Positions 1 to 12,652 of a stretch of 64,000 bases of DNA are shown piece after piece. Origin of the DNA: Ricinus communis (Eukaryota > Streptophyta > Magnoliopsida > Malpighiales > Euphorbiaceae). A program made the translations under genes and the position numbers. The stretch lies in NCBI RefSeq assembly GCF_019578655.1, contig NC_063265.1, positions 3,878,501 to 3,942,500 of the forward strand, written 5' to 3'. How positions within the stretch are numbered: position 1 is the stretch's first letter; every line of letters begins with the position of its first letter. The notes beneath the pieces were generated by a model that saw only the letters and a program-made list of their open reading frames with translations, was not told the origin of the DNA and searched no databases.

Positions 1-689
1 GAGAATTGTGTAGAGTTTTGTTTGACGATTCGATTGCAGAGTTCTGATGACTTGAAACTTGAATTCCTTATCATATGAACCCTAAGGCACCTATAGTTAT
101 GGTTATGGTTATTAAAACCATACAAAGGAAGGAAAGAAGAAATTTCTTCTTATTTAGTCAAGTATATTTATGCACACTTAAATTATATATGGAAAAAAAT
201 ATTCCTTTTAACTCTAGGTAAGTGGACAATGCAAATATTTAATTTGAGATTTATTTAATAAATTAAATTTATCTAAATTACTTACTAAATAATATTTGCA
301 AGCTCAACATCACAAGCCCAATTTATTAATTGACTTTCAAAAATTTCCATGTCTACAAAATCAACAATACCAGAGAAATAAGTGAATCAAATCATGAAAG
401 AAACAAATCATCTACACGAACATAATGACAAAAAAATGCAAACAAGCAAGTCAATAAAGCATACAACTTTAGATCAAGGATCCTCAACTGAGGCTGAACA
501 AGCGGGAAACAGGATCAGGAGTAGTGAAGAAAGGGCAGTCCATTGAAAAACAATATGAAGTTGCTAAAGAGAAGAATGAAATTAGAAAAGAAGTTGAAGA
601 TGCATTAAGCAGCAAATGAGAAAAAGCAGAGTTTGAGTTAGAAAGCTTTACAGAAAAAGCAGCTCCCAACTAATTGATTCAATTTAGGA
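1..689. other. AT-rich sequence, no gene seen
   Basis: No convincing coding frame. A short purine-rich stretch near 480-690 leads into the gypsy gag remnant and may be its upstream leader or early gag, but no LTR boundary or primer-binding site could be recognised. Confidence 0.5.
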
Positions 690-1620
690 AGAGACATCAC
701 CGCACAAAGTAAAGCTACCCACTATAGACTCTTTTGATGGAATAAGAAATCCAACAACTCATGTTCTAAATTTCAAAATCATGATGCAATTATTAGATGC
801 AACAGATGCAATTTTTTGTAGAGTATTTCTAATAATCTTGAAAGATTCAACACAAGCATGGTATTTGAAATTAAAACCCATATCAATTCTCAACTTTGAA
901 TAGTTAGCCAACAATTCATGCTTAAATTTATGACTAATATACCACTCAAGAAAAGTTTCAATGACTTATATGCTTGCAAGATGAAGAAGGAGAGACAATA
1001 AGAAAATATCTAGAGAGGTTTAGTAAAGAAGCAATTCAAATTCAGTCACTGAACGTAGACATAACAATAGAAGCATTAAAAAAGAGGAACCATAATGGAA
1101 AATTGATTGATAAGCTACACAGAAGAAAGGTAGAGTCATTCATAGAGTTAATGGCATTAGCACAAAAATATGTAAACTCGAATGAAGTGAGGACCATGAA
1201 GAAACAAGAGATGGGACAATAAGAAAATGCTAAAAGAGTATCAGTAAGAAAAATGATACATAAGAGAAAGATAGATATTCAAGAACTAAAGAGAAAAGAT
1301 AAGAGTACGTCCCCCTAAGAGAATAACACATAAGAATCTTAATGTGGGTAAAGGAAAACAAAAAGATATTTACTGGCCACAAAGTCAAACCCAGTAAAAA
1401 AAAATTAGAGAGACAAGAATAAACATTGTACTTTTAACTACAATTATAGACATACAATGGAAGAATGCCATCAGTTGATTGATTTCAAAAAGGATTCCAA
1501 CATCAAATTCACCATTGACAAACAATATATCAGAAGATATAAGTAAACTTTGAATATCCCAAGAAAAATCCCTAGATTCAACAATGCATATTTTGGTTGA
1601 TTTCATGATATTAGTGGTGA
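690..1620 (+). pseudogene. Ty3/gypsy gag remnant
   Basis: Conceptual translation over several frames follows the plant Ty3/gypsy Retrotrans_gag pattern. First comes a KLPTIDSFDG...PTTHVLNF segment (about 700-770), then DATDAIFCRVF followed by a 'W..KLKP.SI..F' segment, then an open stretch at 974-1222 carrying EGETIRKYLERFSKEAIQIQ. Near 1440-1500 there is a degraded YRHTMEECHQL segment, which in intact elements is the 'GH.TEEC..L' region before the protease. Stops and frame changes break it throughout, and no protease, reverse transcriptase or integrase follows. This is a truncated fossil and not a gene. The subfamily (Tat/Athila-like) is an inference from the gag pattern only. Confidence 0.62.
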
Positions 1621-3860
1621 ATAAATAAAAATAATAATCTAGTTAGTTATTTTGTTGATTTAAGGATTTTGAGATATATTGAAATACCATGTCTAGAAAG
1701 GGATAAAAATTGCAATAAGGTGAAAAAAAAGTATTTGTTTGATTTACTTTTTACAGGAAATGAATATAAAAGTACATTTATTGAATTTATAATTATTTTT
1801 TATAGAAGTACTTTAAAAAATTAAAAAGAATGTGGACAAAAAAAAATTGTAAAATAAAAAAAAAAGTTAGCAAAAGATATATGCTTAACAAAGAAAGAGT
1901 ATTTACATTTGGTACGTGTTAGGTATCTCAAACTTTTTCAAATGAAATAGAATGCAAACTCAAAAAAGTTCAATAGCAAAAGGTATACATTTACTAAACA
2001 TTGTATATATTAGGTATTTGTTAAGGTGTATATATAAGGTATATGATTTTTTTTAAAATGAAAATATAAACACATATTAGGTAATTGAATTATTTTAAAA
2101 TAAAATAGAATGCAACTTAGAAAACGTTCAACATCAAAAAGTATTAAATATTTACTAAAACATAGTATATGTTAAGTATGTTTTAAATATTTGAAACTAA
2201 ATAGATAAAAATAAAATAAGATAACATAAATTAGATGTTTTTGGAAAAAAATACTAGGTAATTTTGAAAAAGAAATGCAAATAATTTTATAATTATTTAA
2301 AAAAAAAAGAAGGATAACTAGTGAAATATCTTCAATTATCCTAACGTGATTAATATCTTTTTATATTATGCTAGTATGTTTCTTTATTTTCAATAATTAA
2401 TATGAAAATATATCACTATTTCTTTATTAAGTTTCAAATTAGTCGTCAAAATGAACCAATAGAGAATTCATCACCCTAAGTAATTAAGAGAATGCCTTTG
2501 AAGAGTTCTAGAATCATTAGGTTCATTTTGAAACAATATTGAAACATAAATTGAGTTTTATTATATTAATTTAATTTTTAAAAAATTACACAGAAAATTA
2601 GGTTATTTAATGCTTAAATCGCTAAATTAGGTCTTTAAAAAACAAGTGAAGCAGTAAATAATGTTTAAATACTATAATAATTATTTTGATTATGTTAAAA
2701 AGAATAATATATTTTCTTTTTATTTTAAGTGATGAAAAAAAATTAACTAAAAATTGTGTAGATAGTGTACCTTTCTATTTATATTTCTATTTTGATTTTG
2801 GTCCATAGTCGAAATTTATTATTTATCTAAAAATTACCATTTCTACTCGATGAATTTGATTATAAGTTATCGTAATTGTTATTAATACTAGTCATACATT
2901 CAATTTTTCTACACTCAATGAATGGATGAGATATGAATAGTGGGATGAGGACTAAAAACCTCTTCAATTCGATCATTATTTTTATTTTTGTTTAAAAGTA
3001 TAATAACGCATTTGCTAAAAGTATAAAAATAAAATTGAACCAAATATAATTTCTCTTATCTTTCTATGGCAGATTCAATTTTGGTAAAAGTTAAACTTTT
3101 AAAATTAAATTATATATTTTGTTCAACTTAATAGAATTGATTATAATATGATTGAAATACAAAAGATACGAAAAATTAAAAAAAAAAATAAAGTGGCCAG
3201 TTTTAAACAAATAAAATGATACGAAAAATTGATTACACCTATTATAACGTTTGCTAATTAATCCATGATGCATGATTAGTTAGTAGAACAACATTTTGAC
3301 TTATTAAATTATTAGACATTTAATTAAATTAAATGGATTTAATTAACATCGTATAGAAATATTATTATACTTCATTTTAGAATATTATGATTAAAGAAAA
3401 ATAAAACTGATTTGAATTAGTGTGGACAAGCGGCAATGAGCAACGACATACGAGCGATAAATTAGTAACAGTCTTTATAATTTTTTTTTTAAAAGTTAAT
3501 TATAAAAATTAATAAGCAAGAAAATGACACAAAAAGTAATGATACAAATCAGTGGGCAGTGGTGAGCGAGGAAAGGATATAGGCAGCGGTGGATATCAAC
3601 AATTAGGGTTGTTCATGGGTTGAGTTTAGTTAGATTTTATATAAATCCAATCCAACTCAATTACAATAGATAATATTAATATTTACTATCAAACCAACCC
3701 AACCCAACCCATATTCATTTAAGTAAGATGAATTTGGTCAATTATTGAATTGAGTTGATTTTTATTTTGAATTTCTTTATTGAGTTTTATATTATTTGGC
3801 CGTTTTGAATACTAATTTGATTTTTTTTTTACTTATATTATTATTCTCTTAACAAAAAAT

Positions 3861-3911
<51 letters not shown>

Positions 3912-4679
3912 TTTTCTATAATTCTCCTTATAAATCTTTTTTCTTTTTAATTTACAAAATGTTTAGATAAAATATTACAATATACTAATATTATCCATTA
4001 CTAAAAGAAACCAATAAATTACTATAATATCGAATTTGATATAAACCGCATATCATAAAAAATACTTACTATCATACTTTGTATCATTAGTTTTTTTTCT
4101 TTAAATACCAATATCATTATATTCAAAGTAAAATATAATAGTCCTAAAATCATTCAAAAAGAAAATTTTATATTTGCTTTTAGAAATTAAAAAAGAATAA
4201 GATAATAATCCATCTTATCTTTCTTCAAACTCTATTTGATGAGTCTGAAATATTGATTTCTAAAGGTGATATATAGACACTATACTTTTTTAGAAAGAAA
4301 CTCAAAAGATTTAGTCAACTGGGCTAGAATCAAATCCCTTAGTCACGTAAAATCAATCAAAAGTATGAAACTTGAATATTCCCAAGAAGAATCTGACTTA
4401 CTGAACCACTGGCTAACTGCACGAAGAAGTTCAACATTTGATAAGTAAAAGTAAAGAACAAAGTAATTACATCAATTAAATCATTTTAGTAATATATTAT
4501 TAAATAAAATAGAGATGAACTTGTACTAAATACGTTCTAAATTATGATGCTATTCTCTTGTTTCATGTAGACATAAACTCTGAAATTTGGAAAAGAAAGA
4601 ATATATAAGTAATTGCAAACAAATAAAAGCCATAAACAATAATTATAATTAAAATCACCTGACTCAAGTTCAAATGCTT
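1621..4679. other. AT-rich intergenic DNA with a TA microsatellite
   Basis: No supported gene. It contains a long (TA)n run at about 3867-3909. A stretch from 3605 has the GGGTTGTTCATGGGTTGAG pattern often found at hAT-family ends. The remainder is low-complexity A/T-rich sequence. Confidence 0.6.
3867..3909. repeat. (TA)n microsatellite
   Basis: Uninterrupted alternating TA run of about 21 units in AT-rich intergenic DNA. Confidence 0.95.
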
Positions 4680-6670
4680 CTACATGATCAATAGCTTCTC
4701 GAAAGTAAATAGGAGTTGGTGTGCACCTTAACCAATTTTAGGAGCAAACAAGCGCCTCTACCATCAAAGGTGATAATGAACTCCTAAATGGATCGAGTAT
4801 ATGACTACCTATGCTAAATGTTGATTCCGATAATAGTAGAAATAGAAATAGCTAACACATCCTTAGCCACTTGAGAAAAAAAAAATGATATTGAGATGAA
4901 TTACATTTCCACCAACCCAAAATATCAAACTTATCATCAATTTCTTCATAAGTTTCTGATGAATACATTGTTACCTCTGATTCACTCTCCAATCTTTAGG
5001 CCCCTTTCTTATGCCTTAAATACTCGTATTTAAATTTTGAAGTGTGATAATCTTCAGTATCATTGAAACTCACATCATCTAAAGCTTGACTTGAATCATA
5101 TGCTCCAAGTCCAACATTACTATTTGAATCACTCAAACATTAAACATATAATCGGGTCATTGTCGCTTTAACTTTATCAGCCATCTCCTTAGCTTTCAAA
5201 CTTCATAAATCTTATCAAAGCAATACCTAACACAAGTCAATTTGTAGCGAGGATTTAGAACAACAATAACAAATAATAAAATATTGAGGTTATCATTATT
5301 TTTCTAATACTTATCCAGCTTCTTCTTTATTTGGACAACCATATAATCCAAAAGCAAATTCCCACTATTTATTAATGATTGTAACTTATCTATCAATGTC
5401 ATTTGCTCATGAAAAATGCATTTGATGCAATACATAAAGAACCAGAAAATTAAAAAATGACAATATAAAAGAGCCTTAAAAACTCTAGCACTACAATCAT
5501 CTTTATTTGGAGGGCCAATATTCTTGTTTTTATCAAAATAGGAAAGATATTTTGAATCTTCCATCTCTAACTTATCAAAAGCCTTCTCAAACTTCTTAGC
5601 ATTTTCTATTTTATATATGGAGTTCTACCTAGTTTCAATATTAAGACAAACAATGCTATTGCTTTCTATCTTAAATTTCTCCACACACATTTTAAAAGTT
5701 TAATACCTTGAAGGAGATGACCTTACATACTTTATTGCATTTCTGATTTTGAGAATTAATTGGTTATATTCATCTAAACCCTTTTTAACAACAAGATTCC
5801 AAATATGAGCATAACATCTCCCATGTAAGAAATCTTGACCCAAGATAGTACCCTTCCAATCTTTTATTTTCCTTTTTAAATACCTAATAGCACTATCTTT
5901 TGAGCTTGCATTATCAACTATGAGTGTAAAAACACAATCTATCCCCAAATTTAGCAAGCAAGTCTCGACCATCCTACCAATTTTCTCTTCGTTATGATTT
6001 GGAATTAAATAAAAGTTCAAAATCCTTTTATGTAAGTCTCACTCATTATCATCTAATGGGCAGTCAAACACATGAGTTAAGATTTTGAATTGATGACCGA
6101 GTGTTAGTGGTAAGACAAACATATTAAGATTGTAGAAAATGTTTCAATTTCTCTTCATCATAAATCTTTAAAACAATCTAGCAATAGTTATACAAGATGG
6201 AACTTTAAATGTAGATTTAAAGCATGAGAATAACTTATAAACCTCTCTCCTTCAATAATTCTAAAAGATAACTCATCAATTATAATCATCTTCGCAAGCT
6301 CCCTTCTAAGTTTTTTCATATCAAAGGTCTTGAATCTAGAACTAGTAGCACCAACTACTTCATGTGACTTAGAGATGTCCTCCCTTTTGACTTGTATTTA
6401 CCTTATAAGGATATCTAAAAATTGATTGTTTAAATGAATCCACAAATTACTAGTCCCATGATTTTTGGAGCTATGAACATAAATTTTTTCATAATATACA
6501 CGTGTTGTCTTAGATTTGTCACCATAATCTACAATCTTAAAATGATCCTAAACAGTTGAAAATCTTTTAATGCCTTGCTTGCTTTATTTACTAAGACAAG
6601 GTGCGGAAGAAGCTTCTTTAGCTCTAGTTCTAGAAGTCCAAGTAGATTTACTATTCAACTTTTCCTCCAT
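4680..6670 (-). pseudogene. hAT-superfamily transposase, decayed
   Basis: On the minus strand a start at 6670 (MEEKLNSKST) leads into a degraded BED-finger-like N-terminus (about 6670-6420). The best preserved part is 6020-5700, with FTLIVDNASSKDSAIRYLK, then HGRCYAHIWNLVVKKGLDEY and IRNAIKYVRSSPSR. These are hallmark blocks of plant hAT (Ac/DAYSLEEPER-like) transposases, the D of VDNAS being part of the catalytic RNase-H fold. Near 4900-4700 a degraded QVAKDVLAISISTI...VEALVC-like stretch corresponds to the C-terminal hAT dimerisation region. Many stops and frameshifts interrupt it, so it is inactive. Terminal repeats are not securely identified; a candidate pair is listed among the findings. 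Confidence 0.75.
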
Positions 6671-9600
6671 TTAGAAATTAAGTAGAAAAAAGCATAATTA
6701 ATTTGGATTTTGGACAAAGGACATAAATAATCTATATTCACAAAAGTAATGAAAGATGTATTTGGTGGGTTCTACTTAGTGATGTAATGTTAAATAGTGT
6801 AATGCAAAAAAAGAAAAAAAAAAAGTAGAAAAGGCAGCCTCCAAACACTATTGAGCAATAGGAAAAAATTATATAAACACAACTCTTTCTCATTACAGTA
6901 ATAATCAATCACATATTAGGTCTCCTTTAATCATCATTTCAATGTTAATAAAAGAAAAGAAAAAAAGATTTTGAGCCATTAAAAATGAAATAATTAAACA
7001 CACTACGAGTTTATGTACCAAACATGTCCCAGACGTTTATTGTGGCAAATCAACATTTGGATTTACTGATACAGTGATTAGCTTAGTCATTAGCCTCCTT
7101 GTCTACTTGTGATTGCACAAGTAAGTACATTATTGATTAAGATTAAACTAATATTATTTAATTTTTTAATTAACAATTAGCGGCACAAATTCTGAAACCT
7201 TAAACTAATCTGGCCATGAACAACCAATGATTCCTTGCCACAATCCTAGTTGTACCTCTCCCTTATTCAATATTTGTTGCACCTTTAAAAATAAAATTTC
7301 ATCATCACATTCACAAATACAAGTAGGACATTGATTGGTTGTACCTATAATTAATAAAATTCACAATCAAACAAACTTGTCAAGCTTTATGTTAGCTCCA
7401 TGTATTATTTTACTTTCACATATATTATGTTAATAACCAGAAAAATAATATAAATCTTTAATATCCAAAACTAATGAGGATCCCACACTCCCAACTAAAT
7501 AAAAATTCCTTTGAGATATGTATGAGATTAATAAGTAAATTTATAACTATGTAATATTATTACTTAATGTCTTATTTATAAAGAGTTTATATATATGATA
7601 TCCTTGAAATTAATTCTTATTTTACTGCACATTTTACTTATATAAAAAAAATATGAGCCCGCATAAGTTAAATTAAACTAACAATTCCTTGGTGCTTGCC
7701 CGTATATGGTAATGTTAGGAATGCACTTAGAAGCTTAAATTAAACTAAAAAAAACCAATATTTATCAGCTTATAAGCTTTTCTTTCTTTTTTAAAAGAAA
7801 AAAAGAAAGAAAAGGCACTAAAAGTGCTTATTCTTTTTCACATTACAGTCAATAATGCCAAAAAAATAGAACAAATGATAATGAAGAAGAAGATTATAGT
7901 ATTGTCCCAATTTAAAGCCCATTTTTGTAAGAATAATTATATTGTCAGTTTTGTGGAATGAAGAAGCTTCTCCATACCTAAAATGAAGAATCGACGATGG
8001 AGCAAAAAACAAGCAAAAATGATAGCGGAAAATGAGCAGCAATGGGATTGAAGAACGAACAAGGAAGGTGAGAGTCGATGAAGGTGAAGGGCGAGTTTTA
8101 GGATTTCAAATTCAAAAACCCTAATTTAAATTATGGGCTTTTGGTTTAATATCTCAAACCATTTTTAGCATCTCATTTAGCAACAATTTGTATACCGTCG
8201 ATAAATGTTGTCTAAAAATCAATGACCAAATGGCCGCTAAATTATAGCAGCAATCGATGATGCCTTTTTTAACGATTAATTGTTTTTTCGGTTAATTATT
8301 ATTTCTAAATATCAGTAAATAAACAGAATTTTTTTTTCTAATTAACTGTTAATAACCTGTTAGTAATTAGCTAAAGTTATTGATTATTGTCATTCTGTTT
8401 GTACATTTAGTCGGTAAACTATCAAATTCTTGCAGTAAAATATTAATGTTGAAAGAAAATTTTAAAAGAATAGAAAATAAAAATAACAAGCTAGATATGG
8501 TTGTCATATAGATATGGATAATGAAAAAATTTAATGGAATGTAAGTGTATGAATTGCACTTAATTTCAATGTGTTTATGGATATCTTAAATGTTGATTAT
8601 TAGTTTGTTACATATTAAGTTGCAAACCCTTATATGGGGGTTCAAAAGTTGCTCTTAACCTATGAAGAGCAACTTTATGGAATCTGAGTTGTTCAAAAAA
8701 ATTAAGATGACTTGGAATTTAGAGTTAGAGGATTACAGTGGAAAGGAAATATCGTAATCATATTTAGACAACTGCAAACAGAGAGACATTACAAGGAATT
8801 GATGCATAATGTAAGAAATGGTAATGACTTATTAATATAATTTATATCATTGTTATGTTAGGGAACTAATGGTTTCCTTTTAATGCCTACTTTTCTATTT
8901 GACTAGTTATTTAGAGCTACATTTCAAACTTTTAATGTTTCCTTCAATGACTTATGAATATAATTTATGTTGTTGTTATGTTAGAGAATTAATAGTTTCC
9001 TTTTTAACTTTTTCGAACATCTCTAGTCAATCTCTTGTTCCATTTGCATAAACTCAGTTGCACTAACTCTTTAATTTAGTTGGTCTAAACATAATTTCTC
9101 ATGCCTCAACATATTTTCTACCTTTTTAAAATAATCAACATATTGTAAATGTGATTACTGAAATACTTATCATGTCACTTAAAATTTCTATGGTTCTAAA
9201 CCCTATAACCATCCAAACAAAAAGATACAATTCATACAATCAAAATAAAACTATCAAAATATCTTAAAAGGAAACAATTTAGTTCTTCAACTTCATGTAT
9301 ATAACAATAAATATAACCATATCTCATCATTCTCACGATTAAAATACCTCTAAGCCACGATTCTTTTCACTCCCACACAAAATAAAATGTGTTTGGACTC
9401 CATAATAGCAATTGATATTATGCTTGACAGAGGGATTTTCTTCGTATAGCTCAAAATTCACATCAACAATTTCAACATTTTTTATTTGAATCTAATAAAA
9501 AAATAATTTTGATTTTTGAAAGATGTCTAGGATTAGGCTATAGCATAAGATTTAAGGAAAAATTATTATTTATTCTGAGCTATAGACCATGTGTTCAACA

Positions 9601-10604
9601 CAAGTCATATTTCATGTGAAGGATGATTTAATCTTTTTCTTATTAGATGAAGCTTATGTGGCTTTTAAATAATAAATACGCTAGTAATTTTGGTAAAGTC
9701 GTGACATAAGTCTTTAATCATAATAAAATTTAAATTTTCAGGAATTTTACTATGTAATTATAATTTAAGAACTCAATGAAAAATACTTTAAAAATTTAGG
9801 AACAAAAATATTTCTATTTTATAAAAAAAAACTGCAACAAATGGAATAAAACTCCAAAAAATAACAAGTACCTATACATATTTAATATTTTATAAAAGAG
9901 TTTTAGTTATTGCATTTGGTTTTAAAGTTTCATACGTTTACCTAATTTTAATGCATAGTAAGATTATTTTATTAATTAAATTAGAAAATATTTGAAAGAA
10001 AATAATAATTTTAAAAAATATAAAACTGAGATTCAAAAAATAATTATTGGCTAATTTGAAAAATTTATTAGATTTAAAATTATATTATTCTACATCCAAA
10101 TCATAAATTTTAATTCATTTAAAATCTAATTTATGCGTTTACAGTTAAAATTTAAAATTAAAATATTAAAATATAAAAGTAAGTAGTTGAAATATTATAT
10201 AATTACATTATTACTCTGATTAATTGAACACTTAAATTTTTTATAATATAAAATTTTATTATTTACATATAAAAAATAAAGTATTATATTCATACTCCAA
10301 ATTTTAACATTTAGGTATATTAGATAAGACAAAATAAAAGTAGAAATTGTAATATAAATGATTTTATTTGTGTGCATATGTAGGGTGTTGTCTGCCACTT
10401 TTTAGAGTAATAACTTATTTTTTTCTTTTTTTATATTTTTTATTTTTCAGTCATAATAATATAAATCTAAGCTTTTTGTTGTTTTCATTATTTGGAGGCT
10501 ATTTCTATGTCTCTTTTTGCGAAGTCTTTTTTGGCGTTTTATTTATTTGTTAGTTGATTATTTTGTTATCTCACAAGTATAAAACATCAACCATGATATC
10601 TATT
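6671..10604. other. Intergenic DNA, no gene seen
   Basis: AT-rich, with only short random open frames. Around 8160-8420 there are TTTAGCAACAATTT / GCCGCTAAATT-type motifs of the kind found in decayed plant DNA transposons, but no ends could be defined. Confidence 0.5.
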
Positions 10605-10607
10605 TTA

Positions 10608-11123
10608 TGCTATATTTGGTTGAAATCTATAAAAGTAAGAAAAAGATATGAGAAAGAAAGTAAAATAGAAATGATAAAGTTGAAAAAGATATTTTAGTGT
10701 TATAAAATATATTTACTTACTAATATGAAATTTATTTGAAAATTCTATCTATTTTGTTAGAATTTAGTTTAGTTATGATTAATTCTATTTAAATTTAATT
10801 ATGTAGATTTTTAAATTAACTTTTACATAGTATTTTGTTAAAATTTATAGAATTTATTTGTGAATTTAAAATTGATATACTTTAAATAGAGCAAAAATTA
10901 AATTAATATTCTACATAATCAAATTTGTGCGGAATTGATTATAGCTAAACTAAACTTTTTAAAAAATAAATAGAATTTCTAAATGAATTCTACATTAGTA
11001 AGTCAACACATTTTATAACTCTAAAATATCTCTTTCAACTTTATCATTTTTATTTTATCCTCTCTCTCATGTTTTTTTCTCAAATGAAATGGATTCTTTT
11101 ATAGATTTCAACAAAACATACCA
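10608..11123. mobile_element. Tourist-like MITE with long inverted repeats
   Basis: A 516-bp fold-back element. Its ends are TGCTATATTTGGTTG on the left and, read inward from the right, TGGTATGTTTTGTTG. The inverted similarity continues for about 200 bp per arm (shared blocks include GTTGAAATCTATAAAAG, ATGATAAAGTTGAAA and AGATATTTTAG). It is flanked on both sides by TTA (10605-10607 and 11124-11126), the 3-bp duplication typical of PIF/Harbinger-derived Tourist MITEs. There is no coding capacity. Family assignment rests on duplication length and end sequence only. Confidence 0.75.
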
Positions 11124-11204
11124 TTACTCAATTTAAAGCATATAAACTTTAAATTTGCAAATAAATTTCATAAATTTTATGATTTCAACCAAACAGAAGT
11201 TTAG

Positions 11205-11592
11205 ATATAGTTTATGTAGAATTAAAAAGGAAAAACACTTACCTCTTGATAATTCCATAAAAAGTGTTGATTAGCACTATATCACAAATACAATTTACAA
11301 AGGAGTTGTATTTATTGCTCACAACTCAAATACTAAAATTGTTTAGTTGTTATCAAAATTCAAAGTGAGCTTTTTAGTTTCACATGTCGACGTATTATTA
11401 GTAGTAGTTGTTACTTCTACAAAGTTAACTTCCTATTAATTGCTTTGTGTTGGTAACTACTAGGAAAGTTACCAACACCAACAATTACAATAATAATTAT
11501 TATATTAATATAATTAATAATAATAATATAGATTAATTAAATTAAATAGGTTGGGTCAACTCGTCATGGGCGACCAGACCTAAATTTCAACA
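11205..11592 (-). repeat. 3' LTR of copia element
   Basis: Pairs with 20226-20608 along its whole length. Shared blocks include AAAAAGGAAAAACACTTACC, TTGATAATTCCATAAAAAGT and ATTGCTTTGTGTTGGTAACT. The sequence just inside (11593-11599, TCTCCCA on the plus strand) reads TGGGAGA on the minus strand, a polypurine tract immediately before the LTR start. Confidence 0.88.
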
Positions 11593-12652
11593 TCTCCCAA
11601 TCACACATGATGGATAGACTTCATTCCGAGTCTCTCTGAATTTTAAACAATGTACAAACTTTCATACCAGTAAATGGGTCATGCAACCTAGCGAGCAAAC
11701 CTACATTTTGGAGCATATCGCTATGCATCTTTTAGGAATAACATAGTAGCTTCAACTCTATAAAAAAATAATTAAATAATTAATTTATTTTTCTCACGGT
11801 GCCCTAGACTTTGTCTCGTTGATATATCATATCATCTCTTAATCCCTTAAAGAGCATATTTTGTATATGTCAACATTTTGTATATTCATAATCGAGTCAT
11901 TCTTATATTAAGCAACAACATTGGCTAGCAAATGAATATACTCGACAAGATCTTCCTTTTTCACTCGAGATTTATAATTCATACTTAGCTGCTTTTCTAG
12001 ACAGTTCCATAGGTCGAATCACCCATAACCATGGGTAATATAGTAAGACAACAAAGCACTAAGTATAAATTACAAATGTTATTAAAAAGTATAAGGGTAC
12101 ATATGTGAGGATATTTATTATCCTCAAGGTCTCACATAGTGGAGATACAAGATATTATCCTTCTACTACCTTTTTAGTTGAATAAGCACACATGACATGA
12201 ATCGCATATTACAATATTTTTATTGTCATATTGTTTAATAAAATACTATATATATCTAAGTCCAGTTACTACTTAGCGCCTAACTTGAATTTTCTAAGTC
12301 CTCACTATTAGCAGGTTAATACTGAGAATTCAAAGCTGGCTTGTACAGGTTATTTTCGGATGTGGGCAATCCAAATCGAATGTATTCATATATACCATCT
12401 CATCTCATTTTATTTTAAGGCGACAATCCTAACATAATATTTCATCTCTTCTCGCAATTCAGCACTAGAGGCGATCGTGTGAGCGAGTCAATCTAAAACA
12501 TGTGTTACATCCTTATATTAAGCTTTTAAATAAAGCAATATGTGATGTGTATATGCTACAAAATGAATATCAAATATTCATGAATATAATAATGATTTTT
12601 ATTTATTTAAAATCGTACAATATAAGCTCAACAATATTTGATAACCAGTTTT

